This document shows, piece by piece, positions 24,696 through 34,900 of a stretch of DNA of 64,000 nucleotides. The DNA lies in the NCBI GenBank assembly GCA_963676165.1, contig OY781043.1:2542001-2606000 (forward strand). The letters are read 5' to 3'. The DNA is from JAQIBY01 sp963676165. Its GTDB lineage: Bacteria; Bacteroidota; Bacteroidia; Bacteroidales; ML635J-15. The first letter of the stretch is position 1; every line of letters begins with the position of its first letter. Position numbers and translations under genes: made by a program. The notes beneath the pieces were generated by a model. It was not told the origin of the DNA. It was given only the letters and a program-made list of their open reading frames with translations, and did not search any database.

Positions 24696-25046
24696 TTATT
24701 TAATTTTACCAATTCCTAAATCGTTCGGTTTGTCTTCACCTTCATCTTCATGGTCGTGGTCATCACCATGATGAGCAATCTGACCATCTTTAAACAACCA
24801 AGCTCTTAGTTCTTCATCCCAGCCCGGCATATTACGACGCAACCACTCAAGTGTCATGCACGCATGCTCAATTTCCTCATCGCGGTTATGACCCATAATC
24901 TCCTTAAGCTCTGCATTGTCACTCGCATCAACACGTTGATGATACCAATCCACAGCTTCAATTTCCTCCTTAAGGCTGTTTAATGCTCTACTAAAATCTC
25001 TTGCTTCTTTGCTGAGTTCTTCAGCGGGTTCATGATAATTTGACAT
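24696..25046 (-). CDS. Encapsulated ferritin-like cargo protein (EncFtn)
   Basis: The 116-residue protein is a two-helix ferritin-like subunit. The ferroxidase residues can be placed by comparison with the Rhodospirillum protein: E28 in KEEIEAVDWY, then E58 and H61 in NRDEEIEHA. A His- and Asp-rich linker (HHGDDHDHEDEGED) leads to the C-terminal targeting tail DLGIGKIK, which docks inside the shell. EncFtn oxidises Fe(II) at the interface of a ring-shaped decamer. The gene is first in the operon, 13 nt before the shell gene. Confidence 0.95.
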   Translation of the reverse strand: MSNYHEPAEELSKEARDFSRALNSLKEEIEAVDWYHQRVDASDNAELKEIMGHNRDEEIEHACMTLEWLRRNMPGWDEELRAWLFKDGQIAHHGDDHDHEDEGEDKPNDLGIGKIK

Positions 25047-25188
25047 AATATATTGTTTTAGTTGTTATACATGAAAACAATTCTGAACACAGAATGTTTA
25101 ATGGCTTTTCTCACCTATAAAATTAGCATTTTTCAGGAGAAAACCAAATGTATTAAGCATTTTTTAAGAGAGAATTATCTTGTGAATA

Positions 25189-28100
25189 TTACTGCTTTAT
25201 AAAGCTCCTGTAAGAAGAAAGCGATTCCGTTCCGATTTCAAGCACATATATACCTGATGGCAAGCTTGACAATCCCGAAATACGATACATTTCATTGGTT
25301 TCACTGATCTCAAAACTTAAAACTACATCACCAACCATAGTGCGAATATTAAAGAATTTAACTCCGGAGTCATTTACTCTAACATCCATAAAATCACCAC
25401 AAGGGTTTGGCGACATACTAATGCAATCTAATTCTGATGCACAATTCACCTGAACCATATCAGAATAGCTTGAATAGCCATCAAAATCGGTTTGCTTTAT
25501 GCGGTAATAATGAAGTCCAGATGTTGCCTCATCATCAAAATAATAGTAATCCGTTGGTATGTATGAATTGCCTATAGCATTAAGATGTGCAACATCAACA
25601 AAATTTTCAGCATCAGCACTGCGCTGCACTGTAAAATAATCGTTATTGATTTCTATGGCTGTTGTCCAATTAATTTCAGTGTATTCATCATGACAAATGG
25701 CTGAAAGATACAGAAAATCTACTGGCAATAATATGTCAGGATTTCCTCCATCCAAAGGATTATGGCACACATCAACAACTGCATTTGTACCAGAGCAAAC
25801 GATTCTCCAATCATTCTCATAAGCGGCTTTTGCAGTTGGCAAAGGATTTGCGAGAGTCATTAACAACCAACGAGTCGAATCATTTGCACAATTCATCGGG
25901 CTAGCAGCCACAATGGAATTAGCAAGACACTCTGCCTCTGTAGTACTTCCTGAGCACTCTAGCACAAAATCGCTACCATCAGACGAGACAGAAGAACATT
26001 GCACAGCTTCAGAAATTTCCACCTCAAATTGAGCTCCTGAGCCATTTACTGCAGACTTAATCTTAGGCTGTACTCCCAAAGACGCACCATTTGTCAAACC
26101 CCAAGTTAAATCAAAACCATCTCCGGATGGAGACCAATTGTTGATCAACAAATAATATGTTTCTCCCTCTGTGACATTAACATCATTCACCCAAGCATCA
26201 CCGGTCACATCTTCAGAATTATCACCTGCTCCCGATTGAAGCCCAGTGTTTCCGACATTAGCAGCATAAGAACAACGAACAGGAGTCCCCAAGTCCTCAC
26301 AATGGTATGATTCGTACAAAGCAAAATCATAATCATCCATAGATGTCACAGGAATTATTGTAAATGCCACTGTTCCAGAGCTCATAATATCAATAGTGTA
26401 CCAATTAGAATAGTTTTCACTTGTAACACATCCCAAACAACCATCATTGGTTAAACCAGGACCGGAACTAGCTCCGGAAAAATCGAAGTTATTACACACC
26501 TCTATACTATTTGCACAGTCATTTGGATCAGTTCCATTTGGCCAGGAACAATCCTCACAAGAAAATGTCACATCCCAACCATCATAGTTAGTTGAGCCAT
26601 CAGAAGAAAAACGAAATGTTAAGCAACCACTTGCATCCGTAGATGTAAAAACTCCAGAATTCCAATTTCCTTCATTGGTTTCTAAAGTAGCATCGTCCAT
26701 ATTTCCCCAACCCCACCATAGTTTATCAGAATTTTGCGTTGGACCATTAATAACCATCAAATAATCATAATCAGGCTCAACATCCATAACACTAAAAGTC
26801 GCACGCAAGCATTTTCCTGCATCTTCAGGGCAAAAAGTCTGGTACACCTGATTAATCGAATTTGAATAATTGGAGAATGCCCCTCCATTATCGTAATATT
26901 TACCTCCACAGGTAGGAATCATACATCCACCGCAATAGGTATTCTGCAAGCCAACGGTTGGATGTAAGTATCCTCCACAAGGTGGACAATCTGGTCCACC
27001 GCAATCAACACCGGTTTCTTGACAATCTCTTATTCCATTGCTACAATTTGGACATCCACCTCCACAGTTTGTCAAGTCAATTGTCAAATCATAACTACCT
27101 TCGGCACCAAGATAGCCCTCTAAGACAACAACATAATCTCCTGCCGGCAATGCACTCACCGTAAAATTTGATTGTAAATTGCAATCATCATCATTGTAAG
27201 CAATATAATTCCCTGAAGAACAAGACCCTTCGGTTAAATCATAAAGGTATAATCTTGTGTCGTATGACGACCCACAAGTATAGATAGTAACATCTGCTTG
27301 CTCACTTAGGGAAAAATTATAAATATGATCTGGGCCAGAAACATAAGCACAATCATCATTCTCACTTGTTGTATTTCCAGAATTAACAATCGTAGCAGGA
27401 CAAGATAAAGTTCCTAAATTATAACCCGGCCATGCACCGTCCACACCATTTCCTGTTGTATAATCATCAATTGTCAAAGTGTAATTTGGAATGCAATCTG
27501 GTGATGGATAAGTTGAAACAGTAAAATAATAGCTTGTCCCAGAAGTCAATGAATATGGACCTCCATTCGCTGTAGATGACGAACTACTGACAACATCAAG
27601 ACAACTTCCAGTATCGGGACAGCCTTCAGTAATTATAACACCAACCCAACTTGCATCAGTACTCAAATTGACAGTCACATCAACATCAGAATCTGGCGTA
27701 TACTCATAGACATAATCCTCACCATTCAAGTAAGATGAAGAGCAGGCGTCCGCTGAAGAGAAATCATCTCCTTCACCACAAGTTGTCCCAGAGGCAATAA
27801 ATGGGAAACTCGTCGAACCAGAGATGACTTCATCAGCGCAAACAGAAACTGTGCATGATACTACACGTTCTCTGAGTATAGATTCTTCTCCACAACTGCT
27901 ATTCGTATGTGTATAAAACCTGACAACACCAGTAAATGAAGTTGTCCAAACAACTGGAGTTGTACCATAAGCATAACTTACGGTACCCGCTTCATTACTG
28001 ATTGTTAAATAATCTGATGCATTCGAACTTGAAAAAGTATATTGATTTCCACTAATCACATTGACTTTTGAGTATTCACCAGCATAAGCTACAGTAGTAA

Positions 28101-28281
28101 TCGTTTCATTTGAACCTGTACAGGATGGTGTATATGTTGTCGATGGATATAACCCATTAGATGCAGACAAGCATTGCGCATGTGAAATCATCTGAAAAGA
28201 AAACACAATGAACACAAGAAGAATCGAACCACCTGATTTAAATCGATCTAACACATTCAATATGTTAATTTTTGCTCTCAT
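25189..28281 (-). CDS. Large T9SS-secreted multidomain protein
   Basis: The protein is about 1030 residues from the ATG at 28281 (MRAKINILNVLDRF), which is followed by a hydrophobic signal ending ISHAQ; starting there avoids overlap with the gene before it. Several beta-sandwich modules follow: PPC-like domains, with aromatic SGTSYYFTVSTY and AGDYVVVLEGYLG segments; a Cys-rich stretch (CPNCSNGIRDCQETGVDCGG); and a CUB-like domain. A second PPC-like unit precedes the T9SS type A sorting domain (last about 80 residues, from MSPNPCGDF to SSYRSFIKQ). It is probably anchored or released at the cell surface. Confidence 0.88.
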   Translation of the reverse strand: MRAKINILNVLDRFKSGGSILLVFIVFSFQMISHAQCLSASNGLYPSTTYTPSCTGSNETITTVAYAGEYSKVNVISGNQYTFSSSNASDYLTISNEAGTVSYAYGTTPVVWTTSFTGVVRFYTHTNSSCGEESILRERVVSCTVSVCADEVISGSTSFPFIASGTTCGEGDDFSSADACSSSYLNGEDYVYEYTPDSDVDVTVNLSTDASWVGVIITEGCPDTGSCLDVVSSSSSTANGGPYSLTSGTSYYFTVSTYPSPDCIPNYTLTIDDYTTGNGVDGAWPGYNLGTLSCPATIVNSGNTTSENDDCAYVSGPDHIYNFSLSEQADVTIYTCGSSYDTRLYLYDLTEGSCSSGNYIAYNDDDCNLQSNFTVSALPAGDYVVVLEGYLGAEGSYDLTIDLTNCGGGCPNCSNGIRDCQETGVDCGGPDCPPCGGYLHPTVGLQNTYCGGCMIPTCGGKYYDNGGAFSNYSNSINQVYQTFCPEDAGKCLRATFSVMDVEPDYDYLMVINGPTQNSDKLWWGWGNMDDATLETNEGNWNSGVFTSTDASGCLTFRFSSDGSTNYDGWDVTFSCEDCSWPNGTDPNDCANSIEVCNNFDFSGASSGPGLTNDGCLGCVTSENYSNWYTIDIMSSGTVAFTIIPVTSMDDYDFALYESYHCEDLGTPVRCSYAANVGNTGLQSGAGDNSEDVTGDAWVNDVNVTEGETYYLLINNWSPSGDGFDLTWGLTNGASLGVQPKIKSAVNGSGAQFEVEISEAVQCSSVSSDGSDFVLECSGSTTEAECLANSIVAASPMNCANDSTRWLLMTLANPLPTAKAAYENDWRIVCSGTNAVVDVCHNPLDGGNPDILLPVDFLYLSAICHDEYTEINWTTAIEINNDYFTVQRSADAENFVDVAHLNAIGNSYIPTDYYYFDDEATSGLHYYRIKQTDFDGYSSYSDMVQVNCASELDCISMSPNPCGDFMDVRVNDSGVKFFNIRTMVGDVVLSFEISETNEMYRISGLSSLPSGIYVLEIGTESLSSYRSFIKQ

Positions 28282-28288
28282 AACTCTG

Positions 28289-28747
28289 TTATAATTCAAC
28301 AACATATGCGAATTCACGGCGTAAATACTCATCGGAACGAATCATTTCACACAATACATCATATGCTTCAGGATTATATTGAATCCACATGGCACGGGCT
28401 TTCAAAAATATACGTTTGTCTTTTACTGGATTACCTGTATCAAAAGGCTGAGGGAAAAATGGATGCATGAGATACCAATTTTTAAATTCCTCATCATACT
28501 CATCATCAACCTGGAGTTTAACATCCTCTGCAAACATACGCTCTCGAATAATTGAAATTGGATAATATTGGTCACTTTCGATGTATTCTTCAATTACATC
28601 TGAATGATCACGCATTTGACTTTGTTCTGGAAAGTTAGGATCAAAGAAATCAGAAAGCTCAAAATCCCTGTTTCCATTCTCCATATTTTGGGAGAATAAA
28701 ACGAAAGGACTGATGAGCATCAGTAATGTAATTACGATCTTTTTCAT
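28289..28747 (-). CDS. Small secreted partner of the T9SS protein
   Basis: The 152-residue protein has a signal peptide (about 1-19, ending LFSQ) and no cysteines in its acidic mature part, apart from one near the end. The segment FKNWYLMHPFFPQP resembles WYQSHPDF in the protein at 36331. Each of the two precedes a giant T9SS protein on the same strand, here by 7 nt, so the pair is probably a repeated arrangement. No domain is recognised. Confidence 0.7.
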   Translation of the reverse strand: MKKIVITLLMLISPFVLFSQNMENGNRDFELSDFFDPNFPEQSQMRDHSDVIEEYIESDQYYPISIIRERMFAEDVKLQVDDEYDEEFKNWYLMHPFFPQPFDTGNPVKDKRIFLKARAMWIQYNPEAYDVLCEMIRSDEYLRREFAYVVEL

Positions 28748-28904
28748 GTCTATTTCTGTTGTGGCGCTATTTTAATATACGTAGGGATTTTTATAAAGTG
28801 GCAATGATTATACAATAAGACACAATATAAGGGAGTAAATGAAACACAACACAGACAAAATCAACTCGCTGTTTATCAGCCAATAAGAAAACTCTCACAA
28901 AAAA

Positions 28905-28928
28905 GAAGGCTTTCAATTGAAAGCCTTC
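28905..28928 (-). terminator. Terminator after the giant T9SS gene
   Basis: A perfect 24-nt palindrome (a GAAGGCTTTC stem closing on AATT) has an A run immediately to its left, giving a U tract for minus-strand transcription. It lies 37 bp past the stop of the 2452-residue gene. Confidence 0.8.
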
Positions 28929-28965
28929 CCAATACAACTATATACATTTTACTAATCAAAATCAC

Positions 28966-31900
28966 TTACATTTTAATTAGTTTTTGTGTCTTAACTGAAT
29001 CGTTATACATAATGCTAATGAAGTATGTTCCCGGCAAGCATTTTTCAAGCTCTATAATCCGATATTTCAATGCGTGTTCAGGAATAACTGTTTCAAAAAT
29101 AACATTGCCTAACATATCATTAATACGCAAGGTAATACCTGAAGGTGTCGATTCATCAAACATTACGTAAAGCTCATCCTTAAATGGATTTGGGACAATA
29201 TGAAATTCACCAGGAGTTTTCACACAATTCGCATAAATCACATCAGACCATGTTGAAGTTCCATCATAATCGGTTTGTTGTAAACGATAATACTGTTGCA
29301 ATGCAGCAGGTTTTTCATCCACATAGGAATAATCAGAAATATAAGTTGAATTCCCCTGTCCCTGAATGACATCTAGTTTTTCAAAATGCTCACCATCAGT
29401 ACTGCGATATAAAGTAAAGAAGTCATTGTTTATTTCAACAGCAGTAGTCCAATTAACGACAACGAGATCGTCCATGCAAGATGCAGTAAAACTCATTAAC
29501 TCAATTGGAAGAATAGTATTGTCTTTACCGATTCCAAACTCTGAGAAAGCAGATATTCCACTACGTTTAGCAAATCCATCATCCACTAATCGACCTAAAC
29601 CATTATCAGCAGGAATACTACCAACAGACTCCCCAACCCAATCAGCAGCAGAAGTTGATCCTGAAGGGCGTTTCAGAACAGCAAACTGATTATCAATCAA
29701 ACCTGTAAAACCATCTCCGATAGGATTGCCAGAGACATCGTAACCTTGACCATCATCAAAATATAAACTCATAGCATATGTACCACCTGAAGGTGCAGCA
29801 TCCGGATTTAATCTCCAAATTCCTTCTGAAGCGACTTCCTGGTAAACCACAGTATTATCCAATGCTAAACTTGCATTCAAACTTCCTGAATTTGAAAATC
29901 CGGTAATGAATTCAGCATCAACATAAGTGACACCTGTAAGATTATTATTTGTCATTTTTGCCAAACGATAAGCTGAAGATGTTCCAACTGGGAAATTGTA
30001 ATCTCCAGCGTTTGTGGCAATATAACGTCTTAAATCAGTATTGATAAAAGCGTTCATGTTACCTGCAGAAACAGCAGTAGGATCAGTATTCCTTATTTCA
30101 ACACGATTTGTCCCTGTTTCAATGATTCCATGAGTAAGTGTAAGTACTCCATTTACTCCAAGTATCATATTATTACTCAAAGCAACACCTGCACCTGTAT
30201 TATTTATTGTCACATGGTTCAAAGTCAAAGTTCCACCAGGATTATATGACTGCAAAGCAGAACCATTAAAAGTCAACCTTCCTGTTGTTCCAATGCCAGT
30301 AAATGTTCCACTAAACGGTTCAAAATCACCACCAATTATCACATTATGAGCATTGGTATTAATTAAACTTGTCACATTGGCAGTTATCAAATCACCTGAT
30401 ATTTCAATGTCCTGCATAAAGCTTACAGTACCTGCCGCTTTATCAATTGTCAAATTACCTAAAGCATTGGTACCAACAAGACTGCCATTGATTTCATGAG
30501 AGTTACTTGCATGATTAATTAGAATGGTTGATGTTGCATCTGCATTTAATGAACCAGAATTATTGAAATTTTCACACACAGTTAAACTTCGAGCGGCGTC
30601 AATTGTCAAACTTGCCCCTGACTCTATCGTAATATTTGCACATTCAGCACCATCTGCAGAAATCACAGGTTGATTGGTTGGTCCGTTTACAATAATTGCA
30701 TCAATACCACAAGAAGGAATTGTACAACCACCCCAGTTAATCGGATCAAACCAATCTGTGCTCGCTCCACCAGACCAGGTAACCTGATCAGGTGTATCAT
30801 AAATTAAAGGAGAAGAGTATAAATCAAGGGTAAACCCAGTATTATTACCTGACCAGTTCCAGATCAACAATAAATATGTTTCACCGGCAGTTGCACTCAC
30901 TTCAGAGCAAAATGGAGCTCCACCTGCATCAACACTAGTTTCAGTCGCAGAAGCACTCAAACCGGTTGTACCAGAAGTACCAGAGAAATTACAACGTGTT
31001 GGACTAAGCGTATTTGCTGCAATTTGATCACAAGCATCAGAAATACCTGTCACATTAACCAAAGCCCAATCATAATCTGTTGTTGAAAGATTAGGTACAA
31101 TTTCAAAGGTTAGCGCACCAGTAGCATCAACATCAATTTGATACCAAACAGTATTATTTTGTGTCCCAAATGAGAAGCAGCCGTATGGAGTCGTATAGTC
31201 ACAAGTTGAACCAGCTCCCACAAAACCAGGATCTCCCACAACAGTTTGCTGAGCACAAACTAGCGTTGCACTTCCACAATCTTGTTGAGGAACAGCAGGC
31301 CAATCATTTGTCCCATCAATTACTTGAACTTCAAAAGTTCCTGTTAATTCATTTTCACCATCCACACGAATGTAATAGGTTGAACCAGAAGTCAAACCTG
31401 TCAATTCAAGATTTGAATATTCCTCTGTGCCAGAACAAGTCCCTGTTGCATCTGTATTACATGCATTACTCACAAGAGAAAGATTAGAACAAACTCCCTG
31501 ATAAACTGCGATTTGAGTTGATGTCAAACTACCCAGAATAGTACGAATTTTCACTGTTCCTGAAGCTGGTGCCTCAAAACTGTACCAGATTGTGTTTACT
31601 ATTCCAGTATCCCAGCATGTTGCAGCACTCGGTTCATCAACACCCGTTGCACAACCATTGTCTCCAGATTGAATACCACCAATTGCTACAGGAATTGCAT
31701 CGCATGGCAAATCACCAGGAACGCCAGCAGGATCCGGAGCAGAAATGCTGATTGTATATGGATTACAATCTGGAGAGTCGTATGAATCAACAACCAAATA
31801 ATATGTCACATCTTGTTGAACAGACACACACATAGTCTCGTCTCCTGAGGAAGATTGACTATAACCCATGCATGATCCACCTTGTCCTGACATTGGACAG

Positions 31901-34900
31901 TCATCGTATAACATGATTCCTGTAAAAGTACCTGTGGAGGTCAAATTAATTGTGATTGAGCCATCCGTTGTCGGAGTAAATGAATACACTACATCTTCAC
32001 CTGTGTAATACGACGTACTTCCACAAACAGTTGCATTAGAACTTGTAATATCGTCAACAGCACCGCAAGTTGTTGAGGACTCACTAAATGGCAAACTACT
32101 GATTGGAGTATGTCCTGTTCCTAAACCAGTACAAGGGTAAGTCACTGTAATTGTAATTTCCTCAGAGTATGCACATGAACCATTGTCTCCAGTGACAGTA
32201 TAGGTTGTTGTTGTATTTGGAGATGCAGTTACATTAGCACCCGTAGTTGTATTCAGACCAGTAGCAGGACTCCAAGTGTAAGTATATGATGTTGCACTCG
32301 AAGCTGTCAAGCCAACAGAACCACCATCAAGGAAAGTAATCGGGCCATCAGGAGTGATTGACACAGGATCTGCAGTATGAATTACCTCAACAGCTTCACG
32401 AGCAGAAATACATGAACTTGTAATCTCTAAATTATAAAAATAATAGTTTGAATCAGTACTTCCATCCCACCAACCACCAGTTACACTAAGTGCTCCACTT
32501 GGGGAATCATATGGGTAAGTTGTTGTAAAATCACGATAAAGATCTGTAATCCCAGTATAACTTCTTAAAACAAGTTTGTAATTCGTACCAACACTTATAT
32601 TAAACCCAAGTGAGATTGTCATTGCAGACCCATCGCCACTGGTAATCGTGATTGCACCAGAATTGGCAATTTCAGTTCCCGCATCATTTAACAAACCGAC
32701 TGTTACCGTACCTGTTCCAACTGGATAAATTTCAGCAGATTCCAAAGTAAAATCTTCCGAGGCATCAAAAACAACCCCAATTTCATCACTTGAGCCAAGG
32801 AAACCACTTCCAGAGGAATTTGCAGCCATTCCACCATATTCAGTTCCACCGCCAGCACTTTCAGCAGCAACATAAAATGTTGTATTTCCATTGAAAGAAG
32901 CAGTATATGGCGAGCCTGTTCCTATCGGTGAACCACCAGTTGCTTGATCATACCAAGTAATTGTTCCACTACCTGTAGCTGTCAAATTTGCTGTATTCAT
33001 GCAAGTATTGACAGGGGAATTTGTGGAAGTAATACCAATATTAAGCGTCGTAAAGCTATAATTTGCACAGCCTGTTTGTGTACCAGCAGAATTATATGGT
33101 GCAACATGCCAATAAAAAGTAGTATTACCATCCAAGTTAGGTAAATTATAACTTGTTACATTTCCAATATCAACTCCATTAATCAACTCATTAGCTGCAA
33201 CTGTGGTTCCCACATACAGCTTATATCCTGTTGCAGCAAAGCCCGTTGCAGCAGGCGTCCAAAGTAAATTCACAGAACCTGGACACACATCTACTTCTGT
33301 ATCTGCTGGAGCATCAAGCGTTGGACAATCAGGAACTGTAATAGGGACACATGAGATATTAGCGTCCCAACCAGTATTTATTCCTGAACCATCAGAGGTA
33401 AATTCAAATGTTAAATATGCCCCTGATGAGGTTATTGTACCAATAACCTCAGTTCCATCATATGTTCCGATTAAAGGAGCTGTCACATCAGATCCGTCAT
33501 ATATTGATAATTCATCATAGGATGCCTCTGTTGCAAAATCTGTAAACTCAATTTGCAAAGCAGATCCTGGAGTTGCTGACTGAAATGTTTTTGTATAATC
33601 CTCATCACTACTATAATCACCACTCGCTCCTCCTGAATCATAAAAATAGCCAGTACAAGTACTTACAATGTTCGGATCAGAGATCAAGAAGACATTGAGA
33701 ATTTCTCGATTATTTGCCGGAGCTGTCACTGTTGGTGTTTGTGCTGAAGCATCAACAGTAATTGATGTACACTCAGCATCAACAACATTATTTAAGGTCG
33801 CTCCACTATTGATATCGTAAGTGAGCCAGAAATAGTTCGTTCCTTCAGCTAAAGCCTGAGAGCCAGAGATTGTAAAACTACCATTCGGAGCATTTACAGT
33901 TGTACCAAACTGTGTAGTATTTCCAAATGCAGCAGTTGTTCCTGTATAATATAGGTTGGCACGCAAAATATCAGTTCCTGCACTAGTTGACCCATTGGTG
34001 CTAAAATCAAAGTCAGTAATACTTAGAGGGCTTGTTGGATTAGTTGTTACAACTTCAATGCAGATAATTTCTTGATCCACAGAGCCCCTATTCACCGGAT
34101 CAGTATTGTTTTGTGTCACTGTTGAGGATGTATATACCATATAAGGATCAGCAGTTGTAAATGTATATGGACCAGACCAATCACTCAAGTCTCCTCCTCC
34201 ACAATCTGCTCTTACATAAAAGTCATAATCAGTTGAACCTGTAAGGCCTGTGATAGTATAAGGATTTGTATTCACACCAGAAACTGTCGTTCCTGTTCCC
34301 TGTGAAAAACCACTTGCACCATATTCAATATCCCATTGCGTTGCAGAACCAAATTCGGTCCACCCCAAATCAACTTGATCAGGAAGCAAGTTCGTTACAG
34401 TTAATGAAATTGGTTGAGGACAAGTCGGAATTTCTTTGACTTCAACATTATCTACAAACAAATCATTATCGGCATTTGAAACAGTTGACTCTCCGTAAAA
34501 ACCAAACTGAACAACTCCTGTATAACCAGTCAAATCAATGATCACATGTTCACCAGTATATGAAATATTATTATAGACATTTGGTGAACCTGCATTATCC
34601 CACAACTGCAAAGTATTTGCAGATGTCCATGTTGCACCGTTATCCGTTGAAATAACAACCGCAAATTTATCATCTACACCATCCGTTTCTGGTGTTGCAC
34701 TTGATCCATAATCAGTTAATGCTAAATCAAATTCAAGTTGATAATCGGTTGTTCCCGTTCCAAGATTGATTGAAGGTGAAATTAACCATTCATCATAAGT
34801 AGTAGAATAAATATTAACTTTAGCAGCGCCAGTTGTACCGACATTTGCAAATCCATCTTCCAACCAAGAAGAAGTCGTTCCTGATAAGGTTGATGGGGCA

